This document shows, piece after piece, positions 1-5,495 of a DNA stretch of 5,495 nt. Each line of letters starts with the position of its first letter. Within the stretch, counting starts at the first letter, position 1. The DNA comes from Bacillota bacterium (GTDB taxonomy: Bacteria; Bacillota; Clostridia; Oscillospirales; QAMX01). The notes under the pieces were generated by a model. It was not told the DNA's origin, did not search any database, and saw nothing but the letters and a program-made list of their open reading frames with translations. Position numbers and translations under genes: made by a program. The DNA lies in assembly GCA_029778935.1 (NCBI GenBank), contig JAKPBM010000018.1:1-5495 (forward strand). Reading direction: 5' to 3'.

Positions 1-2
1 AA

Positions 3-1145
3 CGCTTTGATAAGGCCGAGATTTCCTCGCTGGAACTTTCAACGGAGGAGTGGGAGGCGGGTATCGCCCAAGTTCCGGCAGAGTTGTACGACACGCTGGA
101 AAAAGCCGCGGCCAATATTAAAGCCTACCACAAGCGGCAGGTGCGGGAAGGCTACGTCATCACCGACAGGGAGGGCGTTGTCCTGGGCCAGCGCATACTG
201 CCGCTGGACACGGTGGCGTTGTATGTGCCCGGCGGCAGGGCCAGCTACCCCAGCACGGTGCTCATGAACGCCATCCCGGCGGCTTTAGCCGGCTGCCGGC
301 GGATTCTGATGGCCACACCGCCGGACGAAAAGGGCCAAATCGCCCCGGCGCTGCTGGCGGCGGCCAAAATCGCCGGCGTGACGGGCATCTACAAAATGGG
401 CGGGGCCCAGGCCGTCGCCGCCTTTGCCTACGGCACGGAAACCGTGCCCAAAGCGGACAAAATCGTCGGCCCGGGCAACATCTACGTGGCTTTGGCCAAG
501 CGGCGGGTGTTCGGGCTGGTAGACATCGACATGATCGCCGGGCCCAGCGAGATTTTGGTACTGGCCGACGGCAAGAACGACCCCGCCGTCGTTGCGGCGG
601 ACCTGCTCTCCCAGGCCGAGCACGACCCCATGGCCGCTTCTATCCTGATAACCGACAGCAAACCCTTCGCCGAAGCGGTGGCGAAGGAAATCGAAACCCA
701 GCTGAAGCTGCTGCCAAGAGAGGAAATCGCCCGGGCGAGCATCGAAAACAACGGGCGGATTCTGCTGGTGGACGATTTGCGGTCGGAAGGCTTAGACCTT
801 GCCAACCGCATCGCGCCGGAGCATCTGGAACTGTGCGTCGACGACCCGTTTGCGCTGCTTCCCATGGTGAAAAACGCCGGAAGCGTCTTTCTGGGCCGCT
901 ACACGCCGGAGGCGCTGGGCGACTACTTTGCCGGCACCAACCACACCCTGCCTACTAACGGCACGGCGCGGTTTTCCAGCCCCCTGTCCGTGGACGACTT
1001 TACAAAGAAAAGCAGCTTCCTCTACTACACAAAAGACGCCCTGCGGGATGCCCTGCCGCATATTCTGAATCTGGCGGAAACGGAAGGGCTGCAGGCCCAC
1101 GGGCGAAGCGCTGCCATCCGGTTTGAAGAGGGGAGAGGGGTATGA
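3..1145 (+). CDS. hisD: Histidinol dehydrogenase, 5'-truncated by the window edge
   Basis: This NAD- and zinc-dependent cytosolic enzyme carries out the last two steps of histidine synthesis, oxidising L-histidinol via the aldehyde to L-histidine. The open frame runs from the window edge (codon at 3-5), giving 380 residues. E. coli HisD has about 434, so roughly 50-55 N-terminal residues lie outside. The first visible residues (RFDKAEISSLEL) align near E. coli residue 57. Key residues are present: the zinc ligands Gln and His in DLLSQAEHD (codons 612 and 621), the catalytic Glu-His pair in APEHLEL (819-824), the zinc ligand Asp in GDYFAGTNH (921), and the C-terminal zinc ligand His in LQAHGRS (1098). 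Their spacing matches E. coli Q259, H262, E326/H327, D360 and H419 within two residues. GPGNIYV and AGPSEILVLAD are further family blocks. The TTG at 84 is internal to the conserved protein and is not the start. The stop overlaps the hisC start by 4 bases (ATGA). Confidence 0.98.
   Translation, partial: RFDKAEISSLELSTEEWEAGIAQVPAELYDTLEKAAANIKAYHKRQVREGYVITDREGVVLGQRILPLDTVALYVPGGRASYPSTVLMNAIPAALAGCRRILMATPPDEKGQIAPALLAAAKIAGVTGIYKMGGAQAVAAFAYGTETVPKADKIVGPGNIYVALAKRRVFGLVDIDMIAGPSEILVLADGKNDPAVVAADLLSQAEHDPMAASILITDSKPFAEAVAKEIETQLKLLPREEIARASIENNGRILLVDDLRSEGLDLANRIAPEHLELCVDDPFALLPMVKNAGSVFLGRYTPEALGDYFAGTNHTLPTNGTARFSSPLSVDDFTKKSSFLYYTKDALRDALPHILNLAETEGLQAHGRSAAIRFEEGRGV
1129..1135 (+). 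promoter_or_regulatory. Ribosome binding site of hisC inside the hisD end
   Basis: AGGGGAG lies 6 bases before the hisC ATG at 1142, inside the last codons of hisD. With the ATGA stop/start overlap, it implies that hisC is read by ribosomes finishing hisD or re-initiating there. The whole 1128-1140 stretch is purine-rich, so the exact pairing register is uncertain. Confidence 0.65.
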
Positions 1146-2206
1146 GCCGTTTTCTAAATCTGCGCCTGGAAAGGCTGTTGCCTTACACCCCCGGCGAGCA
1201 GCCGAAAATCCCCGGGCTTATTAAGCTCAACCCCAACGAAAGCCCCTACCCGCCTGCCCCCGGCGTGCTGGACGTTATCAACCGGGAGGAAGCGGCGAAA
1301 CTGCGCCTGTACTCCGACCCGGACGCTACCAACCTCACGGCGGCCATTGCCGCCCATTACGGCGTTTCGCCGAAACAGGTGGTCGTAGGCAACGGAAGCG
1401 ACGAAATCCTTGCCTTTGCCTTTGCCGCCTTTTTCGACCCGGCGGAAAAGCTGCTGTTTCCCGACATCACCTACGGGTTTTACCCCGTGTTTGCCGAGGT
1501 GTTCGGCCTTGCGCCGACGGTTGTGCCCCTGAAAGAGGATTTCACCATCGACCCGTCGGATTACACCGGCGGCAACGTGGTCATCGCCAACCCCAACGCG
1601 CCTACGGGGCTGGCACTTGCAACTTCGCAGATTGAGGAAATTTTAAAAGCAAACCCCAACCATCTGGTTTTGGTGGACGAAGCGTACGCCGACTTCGGCG
1701 AAAACTGCTCGGCGCTGCCGCTTTTGCCAAAGTATGAAAACCTGCTGATTGTGCGCACCTGCTCGAAAAGCCGCTCGCTGGCGGGGGCGCGGCTCGGCTA
1801 TGCCATCGGGCACGAAAGCGTCGTCGCCGATTTGCAGAAAGTGCGCTTTTCCTTTAACCCGTACAACGTCAACCGGCTTACGCTTTTGGCCGGCGAAGCG
1901 TCTTTTGCCGACCGGGCGTACTTTCAAAGCTGTATTGCGAAAGTCAAAGCCACCCGGGCCAGGCTTACCGAAGGCCTGCGTGCGCTCGGCTTTACCGTGC
2001 TGGACAGCCAGGCCAACTTCGTTTTCGCCGCCCATCCGGCGGAAACGGGCGCAACACTGCTTGCCAAACTCAGAGAGCGGCGTATCTTAGTGCGCCACTT
2101 TGCCAAACCGCGCATTGAAAACTTCCTGCGCATTACCGTCGGAACCGACGAGGAAACCGACGTTCTTCTTGCCGCCCTGGCGGACATTCTTAAGCAAAGG
2201 AGCTGA
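1142..2206 (+). CDS. hisC: Histidinol-phosphate aminotransferase
   Basis: This PLP-dependent class I/II (fold type I) aminotransferase converts imidazole-acetol phosphate and glutamate to L-histidinol phosphate and 2-oxoglutarate. The 354-residue product has normal family length. The N-terminal substrate-binding block [12 protein letters not shown] comes first, then GNGSDEIL, which contacts the cofactor phosphate. Catalytic residues sit exactly five positions below their E. coli counterparts: Asn152 in NPNAPTG (N157), Asp179 and Tyr182 in VDEAYADF (D184, Y187), the Schiff-base Lys209 in [15 protein letters not shown] (K214), Arg217 (R222), and Arg330 in LRITVGT (R335). The start is ATG 1142, overlapping the hisD stop, with a purine-rich site upstream. 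Related HisC proteins can also act on aromatic amino acids. The operon setting makes histidinol phosphate the main substrate, but side activity cannot be excluded from sequence. Confidence 0.98.
   Translation: MSRFLNLRLERLLPYTPGEQPKIPGLIKLNPNESPYPPAPGVLDVINREEAAKLRLYSDPDATNLTAAIAAHYGVSPKQVVVGNGSDEILAFAFAAFFDPAEKLLFPDITYGFYPVFAEVFGLAPTVVPLKEDFTIDPSDYTGGNVVIANPNAPTGLALATSQIEEILKANPNHLVLVDEAYADFGENCSALPLLPKYENLLIVRTCSKSRSLAGARLGYAIGHESVVADLQKVRFSFNPYNVNRLTLLAGEASFADRAYFQSCIAKVKATRARLTEGLRALGFTVLDSQANFVFAAHPAETGATLLAKLRERRILVRHFAKPRIENFLRITVGTDEETDVLLAALADILKQRS
2196..2202 (+). promoter_or_regulatory. Ribosome binding site of hisB
   Basis: AAAGGAG lies within the last codons of hisC, 9 bases before the hisB ATG at 2212. 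It supports that ATG over any internal start. Confidence 0.8.
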
Positions 2207-2211
2207 CCCCC

Positions 2212-2799
2212 ATGCGAACGGCGGAAATCAACCGGAAAACTTCGGAAACGGACATCGCCCTGCGCCTACAAGTAGACGGCACGGGCGTCTACGAAAACCG
2301 CACCGGCTGCGGCTTTCTGGACCATATGCTCGACCTGTTCGCAAGGCACGGCCGCTTCGACCTGAAGGTCACCTGCCGGGGGGACAGCCACGTGGACTTC
2401 CACCATACGACGGAAGACGTCGGCATCGCTTTGGGCGAGGCCTTTGCCAAAGCCCTGGGCGACAAAAAAGGCATCACCCGGTACGGACATGTTTTATTGC
2501 CCATGGATGAAGCGCTGGTCCTCTGCGCAGTGGATGTGTCCGGCCGGGGGCTTTTGGCCTTTGACGTGCCCGTGCCGGCGGCGAAAGTAGGCGATTTTGA
2601 CACGGAGCTGTTAAAGGAATTTATGCTCGCCTTTGCCAGAAGCGCGCAGGTTACTTTGCATCTGAAACTTCTTACCGGCGAAAACAGCCATCACATTTTG
2701 GAGGCCTGCTTTAAGGCATTGGGCCGTGCGCTGGCCATGGCGGCGGCGGTGGACCCGCGGTTTGCCGATGAAATCCCCAGCACCAAAGGAATTTTGTAA
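2212..2799 (+). CDS. hisB: Imidazoleglycerol-phosphate dehydratase, monofunctional
   Basis: This manganese-dependent enzyme dehydrates imidazole glycerol phosphate to imidazole-acetol phosphate, the substrate of HisC. The 195-residue product is the standard size of the single-function enzyme. There is no N-terminal HAD-type phosphatase domain as in enterobacterial HisB. The duplicated metal-binding half-domains are clear: [11 protein letters not shown] with His64, His65, Glu68 and Asp69, and [13 protein letters not shown] with His160, His161 and Glu164. Both agree with the two classical family signatures. His38 and His46 in [14 protein letters not shown] are also conserved metal or active-site positions. 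KVGDFDTEL and the C-terminal STKGIL are typical of the family. The gene begins 5 bases after the hisC stop and ends one base before hisH. The family forms 24-subunit shells, which is known for homologues and not visible here. Confidence 0.98.
   Translation: MRTAEINRKTSETDIALRLQVDGTGVYENRTGCGFLDHMLDLFARHGRFDLKVTCRGDSHVDFHHTTEDVGIALGEAFAKALGDKKGITRYGHVLLPMDEALVLCAVDVSGRGLLAFDVPVPAAKVGDFDTELLKEFMLAFARSAQVTLHLKLLTGENSHHILEACFKALGRALAMAAAVDPRFADEIPSTKGIL
2785..2790 (+). promoter_or_regulatory. Ribosome binding site of hisH
   Basis: AAAGGA, inside the final hisB codons, is 10 bases before ATG 2801. It supports the start at 2801 over an in-frame ATG at 2726, which would add 25 arginine- and tryptophan-rich residues unlike any HisH N-terminus. 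Confidence 0.65.
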
Positions 2800-2800
2800 T

Positions 2801-3409
2801 ATGATTGCGATTATCAATTACGGTGTCGGGAACCTGTATTCTTTGCAGTGTTCCCTTGCCTATCTGGGTTTACCTTCCCAAATCACAAGCGACGCGGCGG
2901 AAATCGAGCGGGCCGACCAGGTGATTCTGCCCGGCGTCGGGGCCTTTGGCGACGCGGCGGAAAAACTGGCCGCATTAGGGCTGGACAGGGCGGTTCAAAC
3001 CGCCGCCGCGGCGGGAAAGCCCCTGCTTGGCATTTGCCTTGGCATGCAGCTTCTGTTTGAAACGGGGCTGGAATACGGTGTTCACAAGGGGCTGGGGCTT
3101 CTGCCCGGCGTTGTGTCGCCTATGGAGCCGGATTTGCCGTCCCCCTTGCGCCTGCCTCAAATCGGCTGGAACGCTTTGCGCATCCGGAAGGAAACGCCCC
3201 TGCTGCGCTACGTTTCCGAGGGCGAGTTTGTCTACTACGTCCATAGCTACTACGCCAAAACCGGCCCGGCCTACATTCTGGCCGACAGCGAGTACGGCGT
3301 GCAGGTGCCCGGCGTGGTAGGGAGAGGCAACGTGTTTGGCTGCCAGTTCCACCCGGAGAAAAGCGGCGACGTAGGCCTTCGAATTTTAAAGGCCTTCGCC
3401 GAGCTGTAA
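2801..3409 (+). CDS. hisH: Imidazole glycerol phosphate synthase, glutaminase subunit
   Basis: This class I (triad) glutamine amidotransferase subunit hydrolyses glutamine and passes ammonia to HisF in the IGP synthase heterodimer. The 202-residue product matches the usual length of about 200. From the N-terminus: IAIINYGVGNLYSL opens the fold, ILPGVGAFGDA forms the conserved glycine-rich loop, LLGICLGMQLLFE carries the nucleophile Cys79, YVHSYYA is a typical conserved block, and GCQFHPEKSG provides His184 and Glu186 to complete the triad. The start is ATG 2801, one base after the hisB stop, because the protein then begins exactly at the conserved family N-terminus. The partner gene hisF lies one gene downstream, with hisA between, as in many bacterial his operons. 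Confidence 0.98.
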   Translation: MIAIINYGVGNLYSLQCSLAYLGLPSQITSDAAEIERADQVILPGVGAFGDAAEKLAALGLDRAVQTAAAAGKPLLGICLGMQLLFETGLEYGVHKGLGLLPGVVSPMEPDLPSPLRLPQIGWNALRIRKETPLLRYVSEGEFVYYVHSYYAKTGPAYILADSEYGVQVPGVVGRGNVFGCQFHPEKSGDVGLRILKAFAEL

Positions 3410-3414
3410 GGAGG
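3408..3414 (+). promoter_or_regulatory. Strong ribosome binding site deciding the hisA TTG start
   Basis: AAGGAGG overlaps the hisH stop codon (TAA 3407-3409) and ends 7 bases before TTG 3422. It is the best Shine-Dalgarno match in the window. Its spacing, with the conserved HisA N-terminus starting right there, fixes TTG as the start codon. A terminating hisH ribosome would sit directly on this site. Confidence 0.88.
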
Positions 3415-3421
3415 GATTACT

Positions 3422-4150
3422 TTGCGCATTTTCCCGGCTATCGATTTGCGAAACGGCAAAGCCGTGCGGCTGGTGCAGGGCGATTACGACCAAATGACCG
3501 TCTACGGCGACGACCCGGCGGGAATCGCCCGCTCTTTCCGCGAAAAGGGCGCTAAGAATTTGCACCTTGTCGATTTGGACGGGGCCAAAAGCGGCGCCCC
3601 GGTTAATAAGCCCGTGATAGAGGCAATTTTGCGCGTTTCCGGCCTGTTTGTGCAGGTGGGCGGCGGCATCCGCACCAGAGAGCGGGTGGAAGAGTTCCTT
3701 TCCTTAGGCGTCGGCCGGGTGATTTTGGGCACGGCGGCGGTGGAAAACCCCAAATTTGCGGCGGAGATGGTGAAACTCTACGGGCCGGACGCTGTCGCCG
3801 TAGGCGTGGACGCCAAAAACGGCCTGGCGGCAACTTCCGGGTGGCTCCAAACTTCGGGGCGGGACAGCTTCGAGCTTTGCCGGCATTTGGCTGATTTGGG
3901 CGTGCAATACGTCATCTACACGGATATATCCAAAGACGGCCTGCTCTCCGGCACCAATCTGGAAGCCTACGCGAAACTGTCCGAAATTCAAGGTCTACGT
4001 ATTATCGCCAGCGGCGGTATTGCCAGCCTGGAAGAGCTTTCTAAGCTTTCCCGCATGGGCGTATACGGCGCTATTGTGGGCAAAGCCCTGTACACGGGGC
4101 ACATCGACCCGGGAGAGCTGTTTGCCCGGTACGAGGAGGAGACGGCATGA
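3422..4150 (+). CDS. hisA: ProFAR isomerase (phosphoribosylformimino-AICAR-P isomerase)
   Basis: HisA is a (beta/alpha)8-barrel enzyme that performs an Amadori rearrangement, turning ProFAR into PRFAR, the substrate of HisF. It has 242 residues, normal for the family, and starts with TTG at 3422: the family N-terminus MRIFPAIDLRNGKAVRLVQGD begins exactly there and no upstream ATG fits. Catalytic Asp8 lies in PAIDLRNG and Asp130 in VGVDAKNG. The conserved Thr-Asp pair is Thr167-Asp168 in YTDISKDG. Phosphate-binding loops are seen in both half-barrels: VQVGGGIR with VILGTAAVENP in the N-half, and IIASGGIASLEEL with GAIVGKALYTG in the C-half. Nothing suggests the bifunctional actinobacterial PriA role (also tryptophan synthesis), though that is hard to exclude from motifs alone. 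The stop overlaps the hisF start by 4 bases. Confidence 0.98.
   Translation: MRIFPAIDLRNGKAVRLVQGDYDQMTVYGDDPAGIARSFREKGAKNLHLVDLDGAKSGAPVNKPVIEAILRVSGLFVQVGGGIRTRERVEEFLSLGVGRVILGTAAVENPKFAAEMVKLYGPDAVAVGVDAKNGLAATSGWLQTSGRDSFELCRHLADLGVQYVIYTDISKDGLLSGTNLEAYAKLSEIQGLRIIASGGIASLEELSKLSRMGVYGAIVGKALYTGHIDPGELFARYEEETA
4134..4139 (+). promoter_or_regulatory. Ribosome binding site of hisF inside the hisA end
   Basis: AGGAGG, within a GAGGAGGAG run, is 7 bases before ATG 4147. It encodes the Glu-rich tail of HisA (YEEETA) and serves the overlapping hisF start. Confidence 0.82.
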
Positions 4151-4926
4151 TAACCAAACGCATTATCCCGTGCCTGGACGTGCGGAACGGCCGCGTGGTC
4201 AAGGGCGTCAACTTCGAAGGTATCCGCGACGTGGCCGACCCGGTGGAAATGGCGCGGTTTTACAACGAAAGCGGCGCCGACGAGCTGGTGTTCTACGACA
4301 TAACGGCCAGTTATGAGGACCGGTCGATTTTCACCGGCGTGCTTAAGCGTGTCGCCTCGCAGGTGTTCATCCCGCTGACCGTCGGCGGCGGTATTGCCAG
4401 CGTGGAAGACTTCGACCGGGTGCTCAAGTGCGGCGCCGACAAGGTCAGCGTGAACTCCGGCGCGCTGAAAAACCCGGCGCTGATTGAAGAAGCGGCGAAA
4501 AAGTACGGCAACCAGTGCGTCGTGTTAAGCATGGACGTAAAGCGCGTGGACGGCCAATTCCGCGTCTTCGCCAAGGGCGGCCGGGTGGACACGGGGCTGG
4601 ACGCGCTGGAGTGGGCGGTGCGGGGCGTAGCGCTGGGCGCCGGCGAAATCGTGGTCAACAGCATCGACACCGACGGCGTCCGGAAAGGGTTCGACCTGCC
4701 GCTTTTGGAAGCCATCGCCGAAAGGGTTTCCGTGCCCATCGTCGCCAGCGGCGGGGCGGGAAGCAAGGAGCACTTTGCCGAGCTGTTTGCGAAGGTGCCG
4801 GCGGTGGACGCGGGGCTTGCCGCGGGGATTTTCCATGAAAAACTCGTGACCATTCCGGAGCTGAAACGATATCTTGCGGCCCAGGGCATCTCCGTGCGGC
4901 TGCCGGCAAGGGAGGAAAACGCATGA
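4147..4926 (+). CDS. hisF: Imidazole glycerol phosphate synthase, cyclase subunit
   Basis: HisF is the (beta/alpha)8-barrel synthase subunit that uses ammonia from HisH to convert PRFAR to imidazole glycerol phosphate and AICAR, the latter feeding purine synthesis. The 259 residues are typical. Catalytic Asp11 ([10 protein letters not shown]) and Asp130 (LSMDVKRV) have the same numbers as in the well-studied Thermotoga maritima enzyme. The four residues forming the ammonia-channel gate there, Arg5, Glu46, Lys99 and Glu167, are also at identical numbers. Phosphate loops are [34 protein letters not shown] and [10 protein letters not shown]. The active-site loop reads [14 protein letters not shown], with Asn171 and Val178 where Thermotoga has Thr in both places, a natural variant also seen in part in E. 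coli (LNMMNQDGV). ATG 4147 overlaps the hisA stop, and the hisF stop overlaps the hisIE start. Confidence 0.98.
   Translation: MITKRIIPCLDVRNGRVVKGVNFEGIRDVADPVEMARFYNESGADELVFYDITASYEDRSIFTGVLKRVASQVFIPLTVGGGIASVEDFDRVLKCGADKVSVNSGALKNPALIEEAAKKYGNQCVVLSMDVKRVDGQFRVFAKGGRVDTGLDALEWAVRGVALGAGEIVVNSIDTDGVRKGFDLPLLEAIAERVSVPIVASGGAGSKEHFAELFAKVPAVDAGLAAGIFHEKLVTIPELKRYLAAQGISVRLPAREENA
4908..4916 (+). promoter_or_regulatory. Ribosome binding site of hisIE inside the hisF end
   Basis: AAGGGAGGA contains a GGAGG core (4911-4915) 7 bases before ATG 4923. It sits in the last hisF codons and serves the ATGA-overlapped hisIE start. Confidence 0.82.
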
Positions 4927-5495
4927 ATCTGAAATTTGACGAAAAGGGCCTGATTCCCGCCATCGTGGTGGACGCGGCGACCAAACAGGTGCTGACTTTG
5001 GCCTATATGAACGAGGAAAGCCTGAAAATCAGCATGGAAGAAGGCCGCACCTGCTTTTACAGCCGCAGCCGGCAGAAGCTCTGGCGCAAGGGCGAGGAAA
5101 GCGGCAACGTGCAGCACATTGTACGCATCGTGGCCGACTGCGACGGCGACGCGCTGCTGGTGGAAGTGGACAAGGAAGGCCCCGCCTGCCATACGGGGGA
5201 GGAGTCCTGCTTTTATACCCCCGTGTTTGAAAGCGGCCGGCCGCTGCCGTTTTCCCTGAAAGCGCTGTACGATCTGCTTTCCGACCGGAAGGCAAACCCC
5301 AAAGAGGGCAGCTACACGTCCTACCTCTTTGACAAGGGGCTGGAAAAAATCCTGAAAAAAGTCGGCGAGGAGAGCACGGAAGTTATCATCGCCGGCACGA
5401 AAAAGGACAAACCCGAAACCGTTTACGAAATCGCCGATCTGGTCTACCATGTGCTGGTGCTCATGGTGGAAGCGGGCATAACTATGGAGGACGTG
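4923..5495 (+). CDS. hisIE: Bifunctional PR-AMP cyclohydrolase / PR-ATP pyrophosphohydrolase, 3'-truncated
   Basis: This fused enzyme does steps 2 and 3 of the pathway: the HisE domain removes pyrophosphate from PR-ATP, and the HisI domain opens the adenine ring of PR-AMP to give ProFAR for HisA. The frame is open to the window edge with 191 codons visible and no stop. Fusions usually have about 200-230 residues, so only a short C-terminal tail is missing. HisI (about residues 1-105) shows [27 protein letters not shown], the metal-binding DCDGD (Asp72, Asp74, Asp76) and zinc cysteines Cys73, Cys89 and Cys96 ([11 protein letters not shown]). The cysteine spacing of 16 and 7 matches the archaeal HisI structure. 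HisE (from about residue 112) has the all-alpha MazG-like pattern: KVGEESTEV with Glu149, Glu150 and Glu153, then [13 protein letters not shown] with Glu169 and Asp172. ATG 4923 overlaps the hisF stop by 4 bases. Confidence 0.97.
   Translation, partial: MNLKFDEKGLIPAIVVDAATKQVLTLAYMNEESLKISMEEGRTCFYSRSRQKLWRKGEESGNVQHIVRIVADCDGDALLVEVDKEGPACHTGEESCFYTPVFESGRPLPFSLKALYDLLSDRKANPKEGSYTSYLFDKGLEKILKKVGEESTEVIIAGTKKDKPETVYEIADLVYHVLVLMVEAGITMEDV

Noticed and set aside
84..1145. TTG at 84 as the start of hisD.
   Set aside because: The same frame is open back to base 3 and encodes conserved HisD sequence (RFDKAEISS and onward), so the true start is upstream of the window.
2726..2800. In-frame ATG at 2726 as the start of hisH.
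   Set aside because: It would add 25 Arg/Trp-rich residues encoded by another frame of hisB, while ATG 2801 begins exactly at the conserved HisH N-terminus and has an AAAGGA site upstream.
2889..2963. Direct repeat of 15 bases in hisH (2889-2903 and 2949-2963), 60 bases apart.
   Set aside because: Both copies are in the same frame and encode Asp-Ala-Ala-Glu in helical segments. The repeat is short, built from the operon's favoured codons (GAC, GCG, GAA), and best explained by chance and codon bias.
4311..5450. Very long open frame (379 codons) on the minus strand opposite hisF and hisIE.
   Set aside because: It lies wholly antisense to two clearly conserved genes with intact catalytic residues. 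Its translation shows no recognisable domain, and a GC-rich coding strand readily leaves stop-free antisense frames. Other minus-strand open frames along the window are explained the same way.
1..5495. Search for an internal promoter, attenuator, terminator hairpin with T-run, tRNA, CRISPR array, insertion sequence or other accessory system.
   Set aside because: Genes leave at most 12 bases between them, no hairpin followed by a T-run was seen at any junction, and no repeat array or transposase-like frame is present. The window is an ordinary biosynthetic operon segment.

Overview
The window is one dense stretch of a histidine biosynthesis operon, entirely on the + strand. In order it holds hisD (5' end missing), hisC, hisB, hisH, hisA, hisF and a fused hisIE (3' end missing). 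The seven genes cover essentially all 5495 bases. The largest gap between genes is 12 bases, three junctions are 4-base ATGA overlaps, and no stretch is free for an internal promoter, attenuator, terminator, RNA gene or mobile element. The operon's leader and control region must lie upstream of base 1.

Organism: the DNA is GC-rich with many G/C third codon positions. Start sites have strong purine-rich Shine-Dalgarno sequences (AAGGAGG, AGGAGG, AAAGGAG) and one gene uses a TTG start. HisB is the short monofunctional dehydratase, not the phosphatase-dehydratase fusion of enterobacteria, and HisI and HisE are fused. HisC carries an [17 protein letters not shown] lysine motif. Together these suggest a GC-rich member of the Bacillota (Firmicutes), probably Clostridia or a relative. 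This is an inference from style and protein flavour, not a firm assignment.

Layout: 3-1145 hisD (last two steps, histidinol to histidine); 1142-2206 hisC (aminotransferase); 2212-2799 hisB (dehydratase); 2801-3409 hisH (glutaminase subunit); 3422-4150 hisA (ProFAR isomerase); 4147-4926 hisF (cyclase subunit); 4923-5495 hisIE (cyclohydrolase plus pyrophosphohydrolase). The pathway runs from HisE and HisI, through HisA, to the HisH-HisF glutamine amidotransferase that makes imidazole glycerol phosphate and AICAR, then HisB, HisC, a phosphatase, and HisD. The window lacks ATP phosphoribosyltransferase (HisG), expected upstream in such operons, and histidinol-phosphate phosphatase, which must be encoded elsewhere.

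Catalytic residues checked by position are intact in all seven proteins, so this looks like a normal working operon. I found no undescribed system. The most notable details are the TTG start of hisA, the coupled gene junctions, the missing phosphatase, and a near-identical 25-base stretch shared by non-equivalent halves of hisA and hisF.
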